From UBA4744 sp035282865 (GTDB lineage: Bacteria; Actinomycetota; Acidimicrobiia; Spongiisociales; UBA4744): a stretch of DNA of 16,083 bases. Position 1 is the first letter of the stretch. Each line of letters starts with the position of its first letter. The notes beneath the pieces are model-generated. The model did not search any database and was not told the DNA's origin. It saw only the letters and a list, made by a program, of their open reading frames with translations. The translations under genes were made by a program, and so were the position numbers. Shown here piece after piece: positions 6,100 to 13,226 of the stretch. The DNA lies in assembly GCA_035282865.1 (NCBI GenBank), contig DATEVB010000211.1, positions 1-16,083 on the forward strand, read 5' to 3'.

Positions 6100-7007
6100 G
6101 CTTCCTCCACCAGGTATCGTTTTACCCGCTCGTAGAGCTCGTCCGGATCGCTCGACCACGGTACCCACTCAATGCGGGGATCGCGGCGGAAATATGTTCG
6201 CTGCCTCTTTGCCAGGCTCATGGTGGCTCGAATCGCTTGGCTCACCCCTAGTTCTTCTGCGGCCTCACCCCGCACGACGGGTAGCAATTGTTTGTAGCCG
6301 ACCGCCCCGGCGGCGGTGGGACCAAGCGAAGCGGCCAGACGGGCGACTTCCTGGAGAAATCCCGCCGCCACCATGTCCCGGAAACGCTCATGGACTCGTC
6401 GGGCTAGCCCGGGGCCGGGATCGACTCCTGCCGCCGCAAAATGAAAGGACGCCTGGTAGCTTGCCACGGCTCGCGCTTGCGGCCGAGACGCTCTGGCACT
6501 GGGCGTCAACCCCGTCAACTCGTACACCTCGAGGGCACGTTGGATCCGGCGCGGGTTGGCAACGTCGATGAGGTCCGCCGCGGCCGGGTCGATCTCCAGC
6601 AGTCGAGCCCGATTGGCTGCGGTTGGGGAGGCCTCAATGCAGGCCCGCACCTCAGGGTCGTGGGGCGGAAACTCGAGAGGGTCGACCAATGCCCGGAAAT
6701 GGAGGCCGGACCCGCCGGTGATCAGGGCGGGGATGCCCTGGTCGCCCAGCCCCTGGAGCACTCGACGCCCTTCACGCTGGAACTCCGCTGCGCTGAAGCG
6801 CACCTCCGGATCGACCAGATCGATCATGTGGTGGGGAACGCGGGTCTGATCGTCGGCGGAAGGCTTGGCGGTACCGATATCCATGCCCCGGTAGACCTGC
6901 ATCGAGTCGACCGAGACGATATGAGCGCCCAGGTCTTCAGCCAGGCGAAGGGCCAGGTCGCTTTTTCCGGCTGCGGTCGGTCCGAGGAGCGCCAGTATCC
7001 GGCTCAG
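6096..7007 (-). CDS. miaA: tRNA dimethylallyltransferase MiaA, probable CTG start
   Basis: MiaA transfers a dimethylallyl group to A37 of tRNAs reading U-starting codons, making i6A, the substrate of MiaB encoded just upstream. The P-loop GPTAAGKS (residues 9-16), VDSMQVYRGMDIGTAKPS, VPHHMIDL, GGSGLHFRAL and NPRRIQRALEVYELTG are all present. The first ATG in frame (6902) falls after the P-loop, so it cannot be the start. Between the miaB stop region and the P-loop the frame has no ATG, GTG or TTG. The best candidate is CTG 7007, overlapping the miaB TGA as CTGA, with GGGGA 7 nt upstream. That gives a 303-aa protein of normal length beginning MSRILALLGPT. An ATA codon (6998) is a poorer option. 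It overlaps dapF by 4 bp. Confidence 0.93.
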   Translation of the reverse strand: MSRILALLGPTAAGKSDLALRLAEDLGAHIVSVDSMQVYRGMDIGTAKPSADDQTRVPHHMIDLVDPEVRFSAAEFQREGRRVLQGLGDQGIPALITGGSGLHFRALVDPLEFPPHDPEVRACIEASPTAANRARLLEIDPAAADLIDVANPRRIQRALEVYELTGLTPSARASRPQARAVASYQASFHFAAAGVDPGPGLARRVHERFRDMVAAGFLQEVARLAASLGPTAAGAVGYKQLLPVVRGEAAEELGVSQAIRATMSLAKRQRTYFRRDPRIEWVPWSSDPDELYERVKRYLVEEA

Positions 7008-8392
7008 AGCAAGGTCCCCAGGAGATGGTGGGGAGCGGCCGTGTCGATCGTCGCCGCGAGGAACGTCCCGGGGGGATGGTGGCCCGCCACGTGGACCACC
7101 CTGTTTCCCCGGCTGCGGGCGGTCACCACGTCGGGGTCTTTGCGAGAGGGGCCCTCCACCAGAACCTCAACGACCTTGCCGACCTGTGCTTGATTGCTCT
7201 CCAGCGAGATACGATTCTGCAGCGCGATGAGGCGCTCGTAGCGATCCTGGGCCACGTCGGGGTCGACGAACTCGTCCGTGTGCTCCGCCGCGGCGGTGCC
7301 GGGCCGGGGCGAGAACAGGAACGTGAAGGCCTGGTCGAAACGAGCTTCGGCGACGACTCGTAGCGTTTGCTGGAAGTCGTCTTCCGTCTCCCCGGGAAAG
7401 CCGACGATGATGTCGGTGGACACCGCCAGATCCGGGAGGTACGAGCGGGCCATCGCCAGCCGGGTGAGGTAGCGGGCCACGTTGTAGCCACGGTGCATCC
7501 GGGCCAGCACCCGGTCGCTGCCCGACTGCACGGGAAGGTGGAGCTGCTCGCACACGGCCGGAGTGTCGGCCATGGCCAGGGCGACATCCTCACGGAAATC
7601 GGCCGGATGCGGGCTGGTGAAGCGGACGCGGCGAATGCCGTCCACAGCACCGACCCGGCGCAGCAGGTCGGCGAATACCGGGCGCCGTTTCCCGTCGATC
7701 GCTAGGTCCCGACCGTAGGTATTGACGTTCTGGCCGAGCAGCGTCACCTCAACCACCCCGTCGCCGACCAGTTGTTCCACTTCGCGGATAACGTCACCGG
7801 GACGCCTGCTCACTTCGACGCCCCGCACCGAGGGCACGATGCAGAACGTGCAGGTGTTGTTGCAGCCGACCTGGATGGCCACCCAGGCGGCGTGGTCGAC
7901 CTCCCGGCGGGCCGGAAGCGACGATGGCATCGCCTCGAGCTCATCGACGATCTCCGTGATCGCCCCCCACTCCTGGGCATGATCCATCAGATCGAGCACC
8001 CGGTCCAGGTTGTGGGTGCCGAGCACCACATCCACCCACGGGGCCCGCTCCCGCACCAGGTCCCGATCCTTTTGGGCGGCGCACCCTCCGACCACCAGCA
8101 ACATGTCCGGGTTGCGGTCCTTGAGTTGCTTGAGCCGGCCGAGATTCCCGTACAGCCGGTTGTCGGCATTCTCGCGGATCGTGCACGTGTTGATGAACAC
8201 GACATCGGCCGACTGGTAGTCCTTCACCGGCCGCATCCCGTCTGCCTCGAACATGCCGGCAATGCGCTCGCTGTCATGTTCGTTCATCTGGCATCCAAAG
8301 GTCCGCACAAAATAGCGCTGGCCCGTGCGGGTCGGCCGGCGTCGCTCCTTGCGTCGCCGCGTCGGGTCGCCGAGGAGCACGGTCTCAGCCAT
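7004..8392 (-). CDS. miaB: tRNA-2-methylthio-N6-dimethylallyladenosine synthase MiaB
   Basis: MiaB is a radical-SAM methylthiotransferase that turns the i6A made by MiaA into ms2i6A. The N-terminal UPF0004 domain carries auxiliary-cluster cysteines C34 (RTFGCQMN), C70 (INTCTIRE) and C104 (GGCAAQ). The radical-SAM motif is C177-x3-C181-x2-C184 (CNNTCTFC). LGQNVNTYG and IVGFPGETEDDF are typical, and the C-terminus is a TRAM domain. About 25 basic residues precede the conserved part, an extension without a recognised motif. I chose ATG 8392, 2 nt after the rny stop; TTG 8398 would overlap that stop. The 462-aa length is normal. The stop overlaps the proposed CTG start of miaA. Confidence 0.97.
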   Translation of the reverse strand: MAETVLLGDPTRRRKERRRPTRTGQRYFVRTFGCQMNEHDSERIAGMFEADGMRPVKDYQSADVVFINTCTIRENADNRLYGNLGRLKQLKDRNPDMLLVVGGCAAQKDRDLVRERAPWVDVVLGTHNLDRVLDLMDHAQEWGAITEIVDELEAMPSSLPARREVDHAAWVAIQVGCNNTCTFCIVPSVRGVEVSRRPGDVIREVEQLVGDGVVEVTLLGQNVNTYGRDLAIDGKRRPVFADLLRRVGAVDGIRRVRFTSPHPADFREDVALAMADTPAVCEQLHLPVQSGSDRVLARMHRGYNVARYLTRLAMARSYLPDLAVSTDIIVGFPGETEDDFQQTLRVVAEARFDQAFTFLFSPRPGTAAAEHTDEFVDPDVAQDRYERLIALQNRISLESNQAQVGKVVEVLVEGPSRKDPDVVTARSRGNRVVHVAGHHPPGTFLAATIDTAAPHHLLGTLL

Positions 8393-8394
8393 GG

Positions 8395-9936
8395 TCAACG
8401 GGCGTAATCCGTCACGCGTAGCTCGCGGATCACCGTCACCTGAATCTGACCGGGGTACTGCAGATCCTCCTCCAAGCGCTTGGCGATGCGCCTGGCCAGG
8501 TCCGATGCCCCGAGATCGTCGACACTTCCGGGATCGACCACCACCCGTACCTCCCGCCCGGCCTGCATGGCGAACACCTTCTCGACCCCATCGAAATCCT
8601 TGGCCAACTTCTCCAGACGCTCCAGACGGCGCACGTAGGACTCCAGCGCCTCCCGGCGAGCTCCCGGACGGGCGGCAGACACTGCATCGGCAGCCTGGAC
8701 CAGAACGGCAACCAGGGTACGCGGCTCGACCTCATTGTGGTGGGCTTCGATACCGTGGACAATGGCCGGATCCTCGCCAAACCGGCGGGCGATTTCGGCG
8801 CCGATCAAGGCGTGGGATCCTTCCACCTCATGGGTGACGGCCTTGCCGATGTCGTGCAAGAGCGCGGCACGCTTGGACTCGGCCGGGTCGATACCCAATT
8901 CGGCGGCCAGCATACCGGCCATGTTGGCGGCTTCGACGAGGTGGTTGAGCACGTTCTGACCATACGAGGTCCGGTACTTCAACCGCCCCAACAAGGTCAC
9001 CAGCTCAGGATGCACACGCGAGATGCCAACCTCCAGCAGCGCCCATTCCCCGGCATCACGCACGCTCTGTTCAACCTGCGCCTGTGCCTTCTCGTAGGCC
9101 TCCTCAATCGAGGCAGGGTGGATTCGTCCGTCGGCCACCAGCCGCTCGAGGGCGATCCGCGCCACCTCCCGGCGCACCGGGTCGAACGAGGCGACCGAAA
9201 CCGCTTCCGGGGTGTCGTCGACGACCAGGTTCACGCCGGTGGTTGCTTCGAACGCACGGATGTTGCGCCCCTCACGGCCGATGATCCGCCCCTTCATGTC
9301 ATCTGAGGGAAGTTCGACCACCGAAACCGTCGTCTCGGTGACGACTTCCGAGGCCAGCCGCTGGATGGCGGTCGTCAAGATTCTCCTGGCCCGTCGGTCG
9401 GCTTCCTCCCGCGCCTTGATCTCCATATCCCGGACAAGGATCATCGCTTCTCGGCGTGCCTCGTCCTTGACCTGTTCCAGCAGCTGATCCTTGGCTGCAT
9501 TGGCGTCGAAGCCGGCCAACCGCTGCAACTCGTCGCGAGCTTGCTCCTTGATCTGGTCGGCCGCAGCCCGCAATGCCGAGGCTTCCTGCTCACGATGAAT
9601 GAGCATCTGCTCACGTTGCGCGAGGTTGCCGGCTCGTTGTTCCAGAGTCTGTTCACGCTGGTTGAGCCGCTCCTCGGACGATTTCATCTCCAGGCGGCGG
9701 TGCTCGAGCGCGGCGTCTTCCCGTTCGCGATACGCCTCGGCCTTGGCTCGTCCTTCGTCTTCCGCTCGTCCCAGCAAGCGCTGGGCTTCATGCCGTGCCT
9801 CCGATATGACTGCCTCGGCCGACGAATCGGCGTTCGTCTTCGAACGTAGCAGTCGGGTCCGGGAGACGAAGAAGCCGGAGACCAGGCCGAGCGCTAACGC
9901 GACGACACCGATGATGATCGGAATGACCACATCCAT
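8395..9936 (-). CDS. rny: Ribonuclease Y
   Basis: RNase Y is a membrane-anchored endoribonuclease that initiates mRNA decay. The 513-aa protein starts MDVVIPIIIGVVALALGLVS, one transmembrane helix (about 3-24). A long charged coiled coil (about 38-200), a KH domain (about 205-270, with GREG in MKGRIIGREGRNIRAFE) and an HD domain with catalytic H361-D362 (LLHDIGKA) follow. ATG 9936 has GGAAAG/AGGGA upstream and matches the family N-terminus; a 21-codon in-frame extension is not conserved. The gene lies between recA and miaB. A recA-rny-miaB order resembles Firmicutes more than most actinomycetes. It heads the operon running to hflX and has a 270-bp structured upstream region. Confidence 0.97.
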   Translation of the reverse strand: MDVVIPIIIGVVALALGLVSGFFVSRTRLLRSKTNADSSAEAVISEARHEAQRLLGRAEDEGRAKAEAYREREDAALEHRRLEMKSSEERLNQREQTLEQRAGNLAQREQMLIHREQEASALRAAADQIKEQARDELQRLAGFDANAAKDQLLEQVKDEARREAMILVRDMEIKAREEADRRARRILTTAIQRLASEVVTETTVSVVELPSDDMKGRIIGREGRNIRAFEATTGVNLVVDDTPEAVSVASFDPVRREVARIALERLVADGRIHPASIEEAYEKAQAQVEQSVRDAGEWALLEVGISRVHPELVTLLGRLKYRTSYGQNVLNHLVEAANMAGMLAAELGIDPAESKRAALLHDIGKAVTHEVEGSHALIGAEIARRFGEDPAIVHGIEAHHNEVEPRTLVAVLVQAADAVSAARPGARREALESYVRRLERLEKLAKDFDGVEKVFAMQAGREVRVVVDPGSVDDLGASDLARRIAKRLEEDLQYPGQIQVTVIRELRVTDYAR

Positions 9937-9970
9937 CGTCCCTGCTTTCCGGTCATCTATGAAACAGGAA

Positions 9971-9996
9971 TGCCGAACCCCTACCGGGGCCCGGCA
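9971..9996 (-). other. GC-rich hairpin upstream of rny
   Basis: TGCCG (9971-9975) pairs with CGGCA (9992-9996), and CCCC (9978-9981) with GGGG (9986-9989), around a TACC loop. A 2x2 AA/CC internal loop separates the two stems. On the minus strand the hairpin is followed by TTCCTGTTTC, a weak U-rich tract. It starts 34 bp upstream of the rny ATG. It could be a weak terminator after recA or a structured element of the rny leader; the sequence does not decide. Confidence 0.45.
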
Positions 9997-10081
9997 CACA
10001 CATCATCGATCGAAGCGCTGGGCTAGGCCGTCCGCCTCGTTCGAAACACCTCCTGTATCCAAAGATCCCTGTTGTGTTCCA

Positions 10082-10100
10082 CGAATTCGATTCCAATTGG
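10082..10100. promoter_or_regulatory. Tandem 8-bp palindromes in the recA-rny intergenic region
   Basis: CGAATTCG (10082-10089) and CCAATTGG (10093-10100) are two perfect 8-bp palindromes whose centres are 11 bp apart, one helical turn. They sit in the least GC-rich part of the 270-bp gap upstream of rny. The arrangement resembles a DNA-binding protein site, but I recognise no regulator for it. Confidence 0.3.
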
Positions 10101-10153
10101 TTGCTGTTTGATACTTGTTGTGTGTGCTGAGAGCATCGTACCGCGCTGAAGCC

Positions 10154-10180
10154 GGTTTGTAACTGCCAAGTTTACAAGCC
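10154..10180 (-). other. Inverted repeat just after recA
   Basis: GGTTTGTAAC (10154-10163) and GTTTACAAGCC (10170-10180) can pair with one mismatch and one bulge around a 6-nt loop. It lies about 27 bp beyond the recA stop codon, where a terminator would be expected. No T-run follows on the minus strand, so a factor-independent terminator is doubtful. It may act as an RNA 3'-end stabiliser. Confidence 0.35.
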
Positions 10181-10206
10181 GTTGTGGGACGGGCCGGGCA
10201 TGCGTT

Positions 10207-11265
10207 TCAGGCGGGGTCTACTACCTCGCCGGGTGGTACGTCGGTGGCAGTGGACTCATCCAATACTTCAGCTTTATCGGCTTCCAGCAAACCGACCGCC
10301 TCGAGCACCTTCGCCTGCAACTGCACCGCGGTCTCGGGGTTATCCCGCAGGAACCGCTTGGCGTTCTCACGTCCCTGCCCGAGTTGATCGTTGTCGTACG
10401 TGTACCAGGCGCCGCTCTTTCGAACAATCCCTTGATCCACAGCGACGTCGAGCAGGCTGCCTTCCCAGGAGATGCCCTCCCCGAACATGATGTCGAACTC
10501 GGCCAGACGGAAGGGCGGAGCCAGCTTGTTCTTGACCACCTTGGCGCGGACCCGGTTTCCGACGTTCTCCTGCCCCTCCTTGATCGACTCGATCCTGCGG
10601 ATGTCGATACGAACAGTCGAGTAGAACTTGAGGGCGCGTCCGCCCGGAGTGGTCTCCGGGGATCCAAACATGACTCCGATCTTCTCTCGCAGCTGGTTAA
10701 TGAAGATGGCGGTCGTTTGTGAGCGATGGATGCTGCCGGTGAGCTTGCGTAAGGCCTGAGACATCAGACGAGCCTGCAAACCTACGTGCGAGTCGCCCAT
10801 CTCGCCCTCGATCTCCGCTCTCGGGACCAGGGCAGCAACCGAGTCGATCACAACGACATCGAGAGCGCCGGAACGAATCAGCATGTCGGTGATCTCCAGA
10901 GCCTGCTCACCGGTGTCGGGCTGGGAGATCAGCAGTTCATCGACATCTACGCCCAGCGCCCGGCAATAGGTGGGGTCGAGGGCATGTTCGGCATCGACGA
11001 AGGCGGCGATCCCCCCGTTACGCTGAGCTTCCGCCACCACATGCAGGGCGAGCGTCGTCTTCCCGCTGCTCTCCGGACCGAAGATCTCGACCACCCGACC
11101 TCGTGGAACGCCGCCGATGCCGAGCGCCAGGTCGAGCGACAAGGCCCCTGTCGAAATGGCCGGCATCCTCTGATGGTTGCTCTCACCGAGTTTCATGATC
11201 GCCCCGGTGCCAAACTGCCGTTCGATTTGCGACATGGCCATCTCGAGTGCCTTGTCCCGTTCCAC
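10207..11265 (-). CDS. recA: Recombinase RecA
   Basis: RecA forms filaments on single-stranded DNA, performs strand exchange and triggers LexA self-cleavage. The 352-aa protein has Walker A GPESSGKT (63-70), Walker B VVVIDSVAALVPR, loop L2 around MFGSPETTPGGRALKFYSTVR with FINQLREKIG before it, and the conserved C-terminal GISWEGSLLDVAVDQGI. The acidic tail is short. No intein interrupts it. GTG 11265 follows AAGGGAG. A perfect SOS box lies about 100 bp upstream inside a recognisable promoter. It follows thpR in the rimO-cinA-thpR run but has its own promoter. recX, which usually follows recA in Actinobacteria, is absent; rny comes next. Confidence 0.99.
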   Translation of the reverse strand: MERDKALEMAMSQIERQFGTGAIMKLGESNHQRMPAISTGALSLDLALGIGGVPRGRVVEIFGPESSGKTTLALHVVAEAQRNGGIAAFVDAEHALDPTYCRALGVDVDELLISQPDTGEQALEITDMLIRSGALDVVVIDSVAALVPRAEIEGEMGDSHVGLQARLMSQALRKLTGSIHRSQTTAIFINQLREKIGVMFGSPETTPGGRALKFYSTVRIDIRRIESIKEGQENVGNRVRAKVVKNKLAPPFRLAEFDIMFGEGISWEGSLLDVAVDQGIVRKSGAWYTYDNDQLGQGRENAKRFLRDNPETAVQLQAKVLEAVGLLEADKAEVLDESTATDVPPGEVVDPA

Positions 11266-11280
11266 CTGTTGCTCCCTTCT

Positions 11281-11337
11281 GGATTACACAGTCATAGGGT
11301 AGGGATCGGGTGCGACAGAATCACACGCCTGTAATCC
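11281..11337 (-). other. Long-range inverted repeat in the recA leader
   Basis: GGATTACA (11281-11288) and TGTAATCC (11330-11337) are perfect 8-bp inverted repeats separated by 41 bp. In the recA transcript they would close a stem-loop covering most of the leader and ending right before the AAGGGAG ribosome-binding site. This could be a leader structure affecting recA translation, or chance. Confidence 0.35.
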
Positions 11338-11356
11338 TATTCTCTGCTGCGATCAA

Positions 11357-11385
11357 AATCTAGTCGAACATATGTTCGAAACCAA
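11357..11385 (-). promoter_or_regulatory. Promoter of recA with SOS box in the spacer
   Basis: On the minus strand TTGGTT (11385-11380), a 17-bp spacer and TAGATT (11362-11357) form a moderate sigma-70-like promoter. The spacer consists of the SOS box plus one base. The start would be near 11350, giving a leader of about 85 nt. The operator placement is the same as in the LysM-gene promoter, which supports the call. Confidence 0.6.
11364..11379. promoter_or_regulatory. LexA (SOS) box of recA, perfect palindrome
   Basis: TCGAACATATGTTCGA is a perfect 16-bp palindrome and matches all fixed positions of the consensus TCGAAC-N4-GTTCGA. It is the strongest LexA site in the window and lies in the spacer of the proposed recA promoter. 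Confidence 0.95.
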
Positions 11386-11430
11386 GCACTCAGTATCCGT
11401 ACCAGCTACGAGGTACCGGGTTACCGGGCA

Positions 11431-11991
11431 TCAGCTCCTCAGCTCGAAGCTCTCCAGTTCCTCGTACCTGGCCCCTCCCCGGCCGAGGTGACTGCGATAT
11501 ACGACCAAGCGGTCGACCGGGAGCGGCACCGGGAACGGGGCCATTTGTTCGATCACGGGTCGGACATCCTGGTGGGGCCGGATCCGGCTGAGGGTGAAGT
11601 GCGGATGGAAGGGCCGGTCCTCGGGATCAAAGCCGGCCTGTTGGGCGGCGTGCTCGGCGTGAGCTGCCAGCTGCTCCAGACGATCCGACCCGCCCTCGAT
11701 CGCCAACCAGAGGACGGTGGCCCGGGTGGGGCGGGGAAAGGCGCCCAGACCCCCGAACGTTACGGAGAACCGCCCACCGATATCCGCCTCTGCTAAGGAG
11801 GCCAGCAAACGGTCGTAGGCGACGTCGTCGCTCGGGCCCAGGAACCTCAGCGTCAAATGCCAGTTGGGAGGCGGGACCGGTTTCCCCGGCAGGGGTCGAT
11901 CCTTCATCGCTCCCATCACATGGGCGGCTAGGGCCGCCCGCACCTCATCGGTGATCGGCACCGCAATGAAGAGACGGCCTACCGGCGCCAC
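11431..11991 (-). CDS. thpR: RNA 2',3'-cyclic phosphodiesterase (2H family)
   Basis: ThpR (LigT family) opens 2',3'-cyclic phosphates on RNA ends. The 186-aa protein has the two diagnostic 2H motifs, H45-L-T47 (NWHLTLRFLG) and H131-F-T133 (PHFTLSRI), spaced as in the family. It has the usual N-terminus (GRLFIAVPITDEVRAAL) and ends VYRSHLGRGGARYEELESFEL. The start GTG 11991 has GAGGG 6 nt upstream and overlaps the cinA end by 13 nt, so the two are probably translationally coupled. recA follows after 165 bp. The physiological substrate of bacterial family members is uncertain. Confidence 0.95.
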   Translation of the reverse strand: MAPVGRLFIAVPITDEVRAALAAHVMGAMKDRPLPGKPVPPPNWHLTLRFLGPSDDVAYDRLLASLAEADIGGRFSVTFGGLGAFPRPTRATVLWLAIEGGSDRLEQLAAHAEHAAQQAGFDPEDRPFHPHFTLSRIRPHQDVRPVIEQMAPFPVPLPVDRLVVYRSHLGRGGARYEELESFELRS

Positions 11992-13226
11992 CAGGAGCCC
12001 TCGACCGCCAACCGGACGAGTTGGAGCGCAGCGGTGCTGGCATAGGTCCTCACCCGCTCGCGGTCGCCGGGCAGCCGGAAGGTCCGGGCGGCGGTGTCAT
12101 CCGGAGTGTGCACACCAATTACCATGGTTCCGGCCGGTTGCTCCTGCTCGTCCGGACCGGCCGACCCGGTCGCCGATACCGCCACTTCTGCACCAAGCAA
12201 TCGAGCAACACCGACGGCCATGGCCATCGCCGTCTCCTCGGAGACAATGCCTGCCCCGGCGAGAGTTTCCTCCGGAACGTGCAGAAGCCGGCGTTTCAGT
12301 TCGGTGGTGTAGGACACGACGCTCCCGACGAACACTCGCGAAGCCCCGGGAACCGACGTGATGCGAGCGGCGATCAAGCCGCCGGTGGCCGATTCGGCGG
12401 TGGCCAACCGCCAGCCCCGTTCCTCCAGCATGCCCAAAAGGATCGCCTCGATGGTCTCCCCGTCGCTGCCGAAAATGACCGTACCGAGCCGTTGCCGCAC
12501 CTCGGCTTCGACCGGAGCGATCAAAGCAGAGGCCTCTTGCTCGGTGTTCGCTTTGGCGGTGAGGCGGACCTTGATCTCGCCGCTCGAAGCCAGGAAAGCC
12601 ACCGACGGGTTGGTGGAAGACTGGAACAGGTCGTCCAGCAACTCGGCAACCTGTGATTCACTCATGCCCCAGCTGCGCAGCAAACGGCTCTTGACGATGG
12701 CCGGACCTCCCGCCACCCGGCGAAGCCTGGGCATCACCTCGTCGTCCAGGAGGGCGGTCATCTCTTCCGGAACCCCGGGGAGCGCGAAGATCCAGGTGCC
12801 GTCGTGCTCGAGGGCGATCCCGGGCGCCGTCCCCTTGGTGTTGGGGAGCTGCACGCCCCCCTCCGGATACTCGGCTTGGCGCAGGTTGCTCTCCGGCATG
12901 ACCCGGCCGGTCGCGGCCCACCTGGCCCGCAACGTTTCGGCGTATTGCTCCGAGTAGGCCACGGCCCGACCGGTGGCGCGGCAGATGGCCTGGCGGGTGA
13001 GGTCATCCTGGGTGGGCCCGATGCCTCCGGTGAGGATCACTGCGTCGGCCCGTGTCAGCGCGGTGGCCAGGGCGGCTACCAGCCGGTCCTCGTTGTCGCC
13101 AACCACGACCTGGTAGTGCGCATCGAACCCTTCCTCGGCCAGCCGACCCCCGATGGCCGACGCGTTGTTGTTGACGATCTGGCCGAGCAGGAGTTCCGTC
13201 CCGACGGCGATGACTTCGACAATCAT
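11979..13226 (-). CDS. cinA: CinA-family protein (MoCF-like domain + NMN deamidase)
   Basis: CinA proteins combine an N-terminal MoCF/COG1058 domain, with ADP-ribose pyrophosphatase activity in some members, and a C-terminal PncC domain that deamidates nicotinamide mononucleotide for NAD recycling. Here the first is at about 1-170 (EVIAVGTELLLGQIVN, LTGGIGPTQDDLTRQA, NTKGTAPG, FALPGVPEEM). The second is at about 255-410, with conserved S279 (TAESATGGLIAARIT), Y306 and K311. In the usual ESCTGG motif the Cys is Ala here, but the catalytic Ser remains. The protein is 415 aa. ATG 13226 overlaps the rimO stop as ATGA, with GAGGTG upstream. A cinA-recA neighbourhood is widely conserved; pgsA, often found between rimO and cinA, is missing. 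Confidence 0.96.
   Translation of the reverse strand: MIVEVIAVGTELLLGQIVNNNASAIGGRLAEEGFDAHYQVVVGDNEDRLVAALATALTRADAVILTGGIGPTQDDLTRQAICRATGRAVAYSEQYAETLRARWAATGRVMPESNLRQAEYPEGGVQLPNTKGTAPGIALEHDGTWIFALPGVPEEMTALLDDEVMPRLRRVAGGPAIVKSRLLRSWGMSESQVAELLDDLFQSSTNPSVAFLASSGEIKVRLTAKANTEQEASALIAPVEAEVRQRLGTVIFGSDGETIEAILLGMLEERGWRLATAESATGGLIAARITSVPGASRVFVGSVVSYTTELKRRLLHVPEETLAGAGIVSEETAMAMAVGVARLLGAEVAVSATGSAGPDEQEQPAGTMVIGVHTPDDTAARTFRLPGDRERVRTYASTAALQLVRLAVEGSWWRR

Noticed and set aside
5375..6135. Long plus-strand frames opposite dapF (up to 221 codons)
   Set aside because: They are antisense shadows of dapF, which has both catalytic cysteines; the frames have no ribosome-binding site or domain.
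7772..8407. 211-codon plus-strand frame opposite miaB
   Set aside because: It is an antisense shadow of miaB with no supporting start signal or motif.
9937..9999. In-frame 21-codon N-terminal extension of rny
   Set aside because: RNase Y proteins start directly with the membrane helix; the extension is polar, contains the GC-rich hairpin sequence, and is better read as leader.
10041..10050. TTCGAA-containing sequence as another SOS box
   Set aside because: It lacks the two half-sites GAAC and GTTC with a 4-bp centre; TTCGAA alone is not a LexA site.
9599..10111. 170-codon plus-strand frame opposite the rny N-terminus and reaching into the intergenic gap
   Set aside because: Most of it mirrors the RNase Y coiled coil; no ribosome-binding site or promoter supports it.
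11298..11314. G-run cluster (AGGGTAGGGATCGGG) as a possible G-quadruplex in the recA leader region
   Set aside because: Only three runs of three Gs are present, not the four needed for a standard intramolecular quadruplex.
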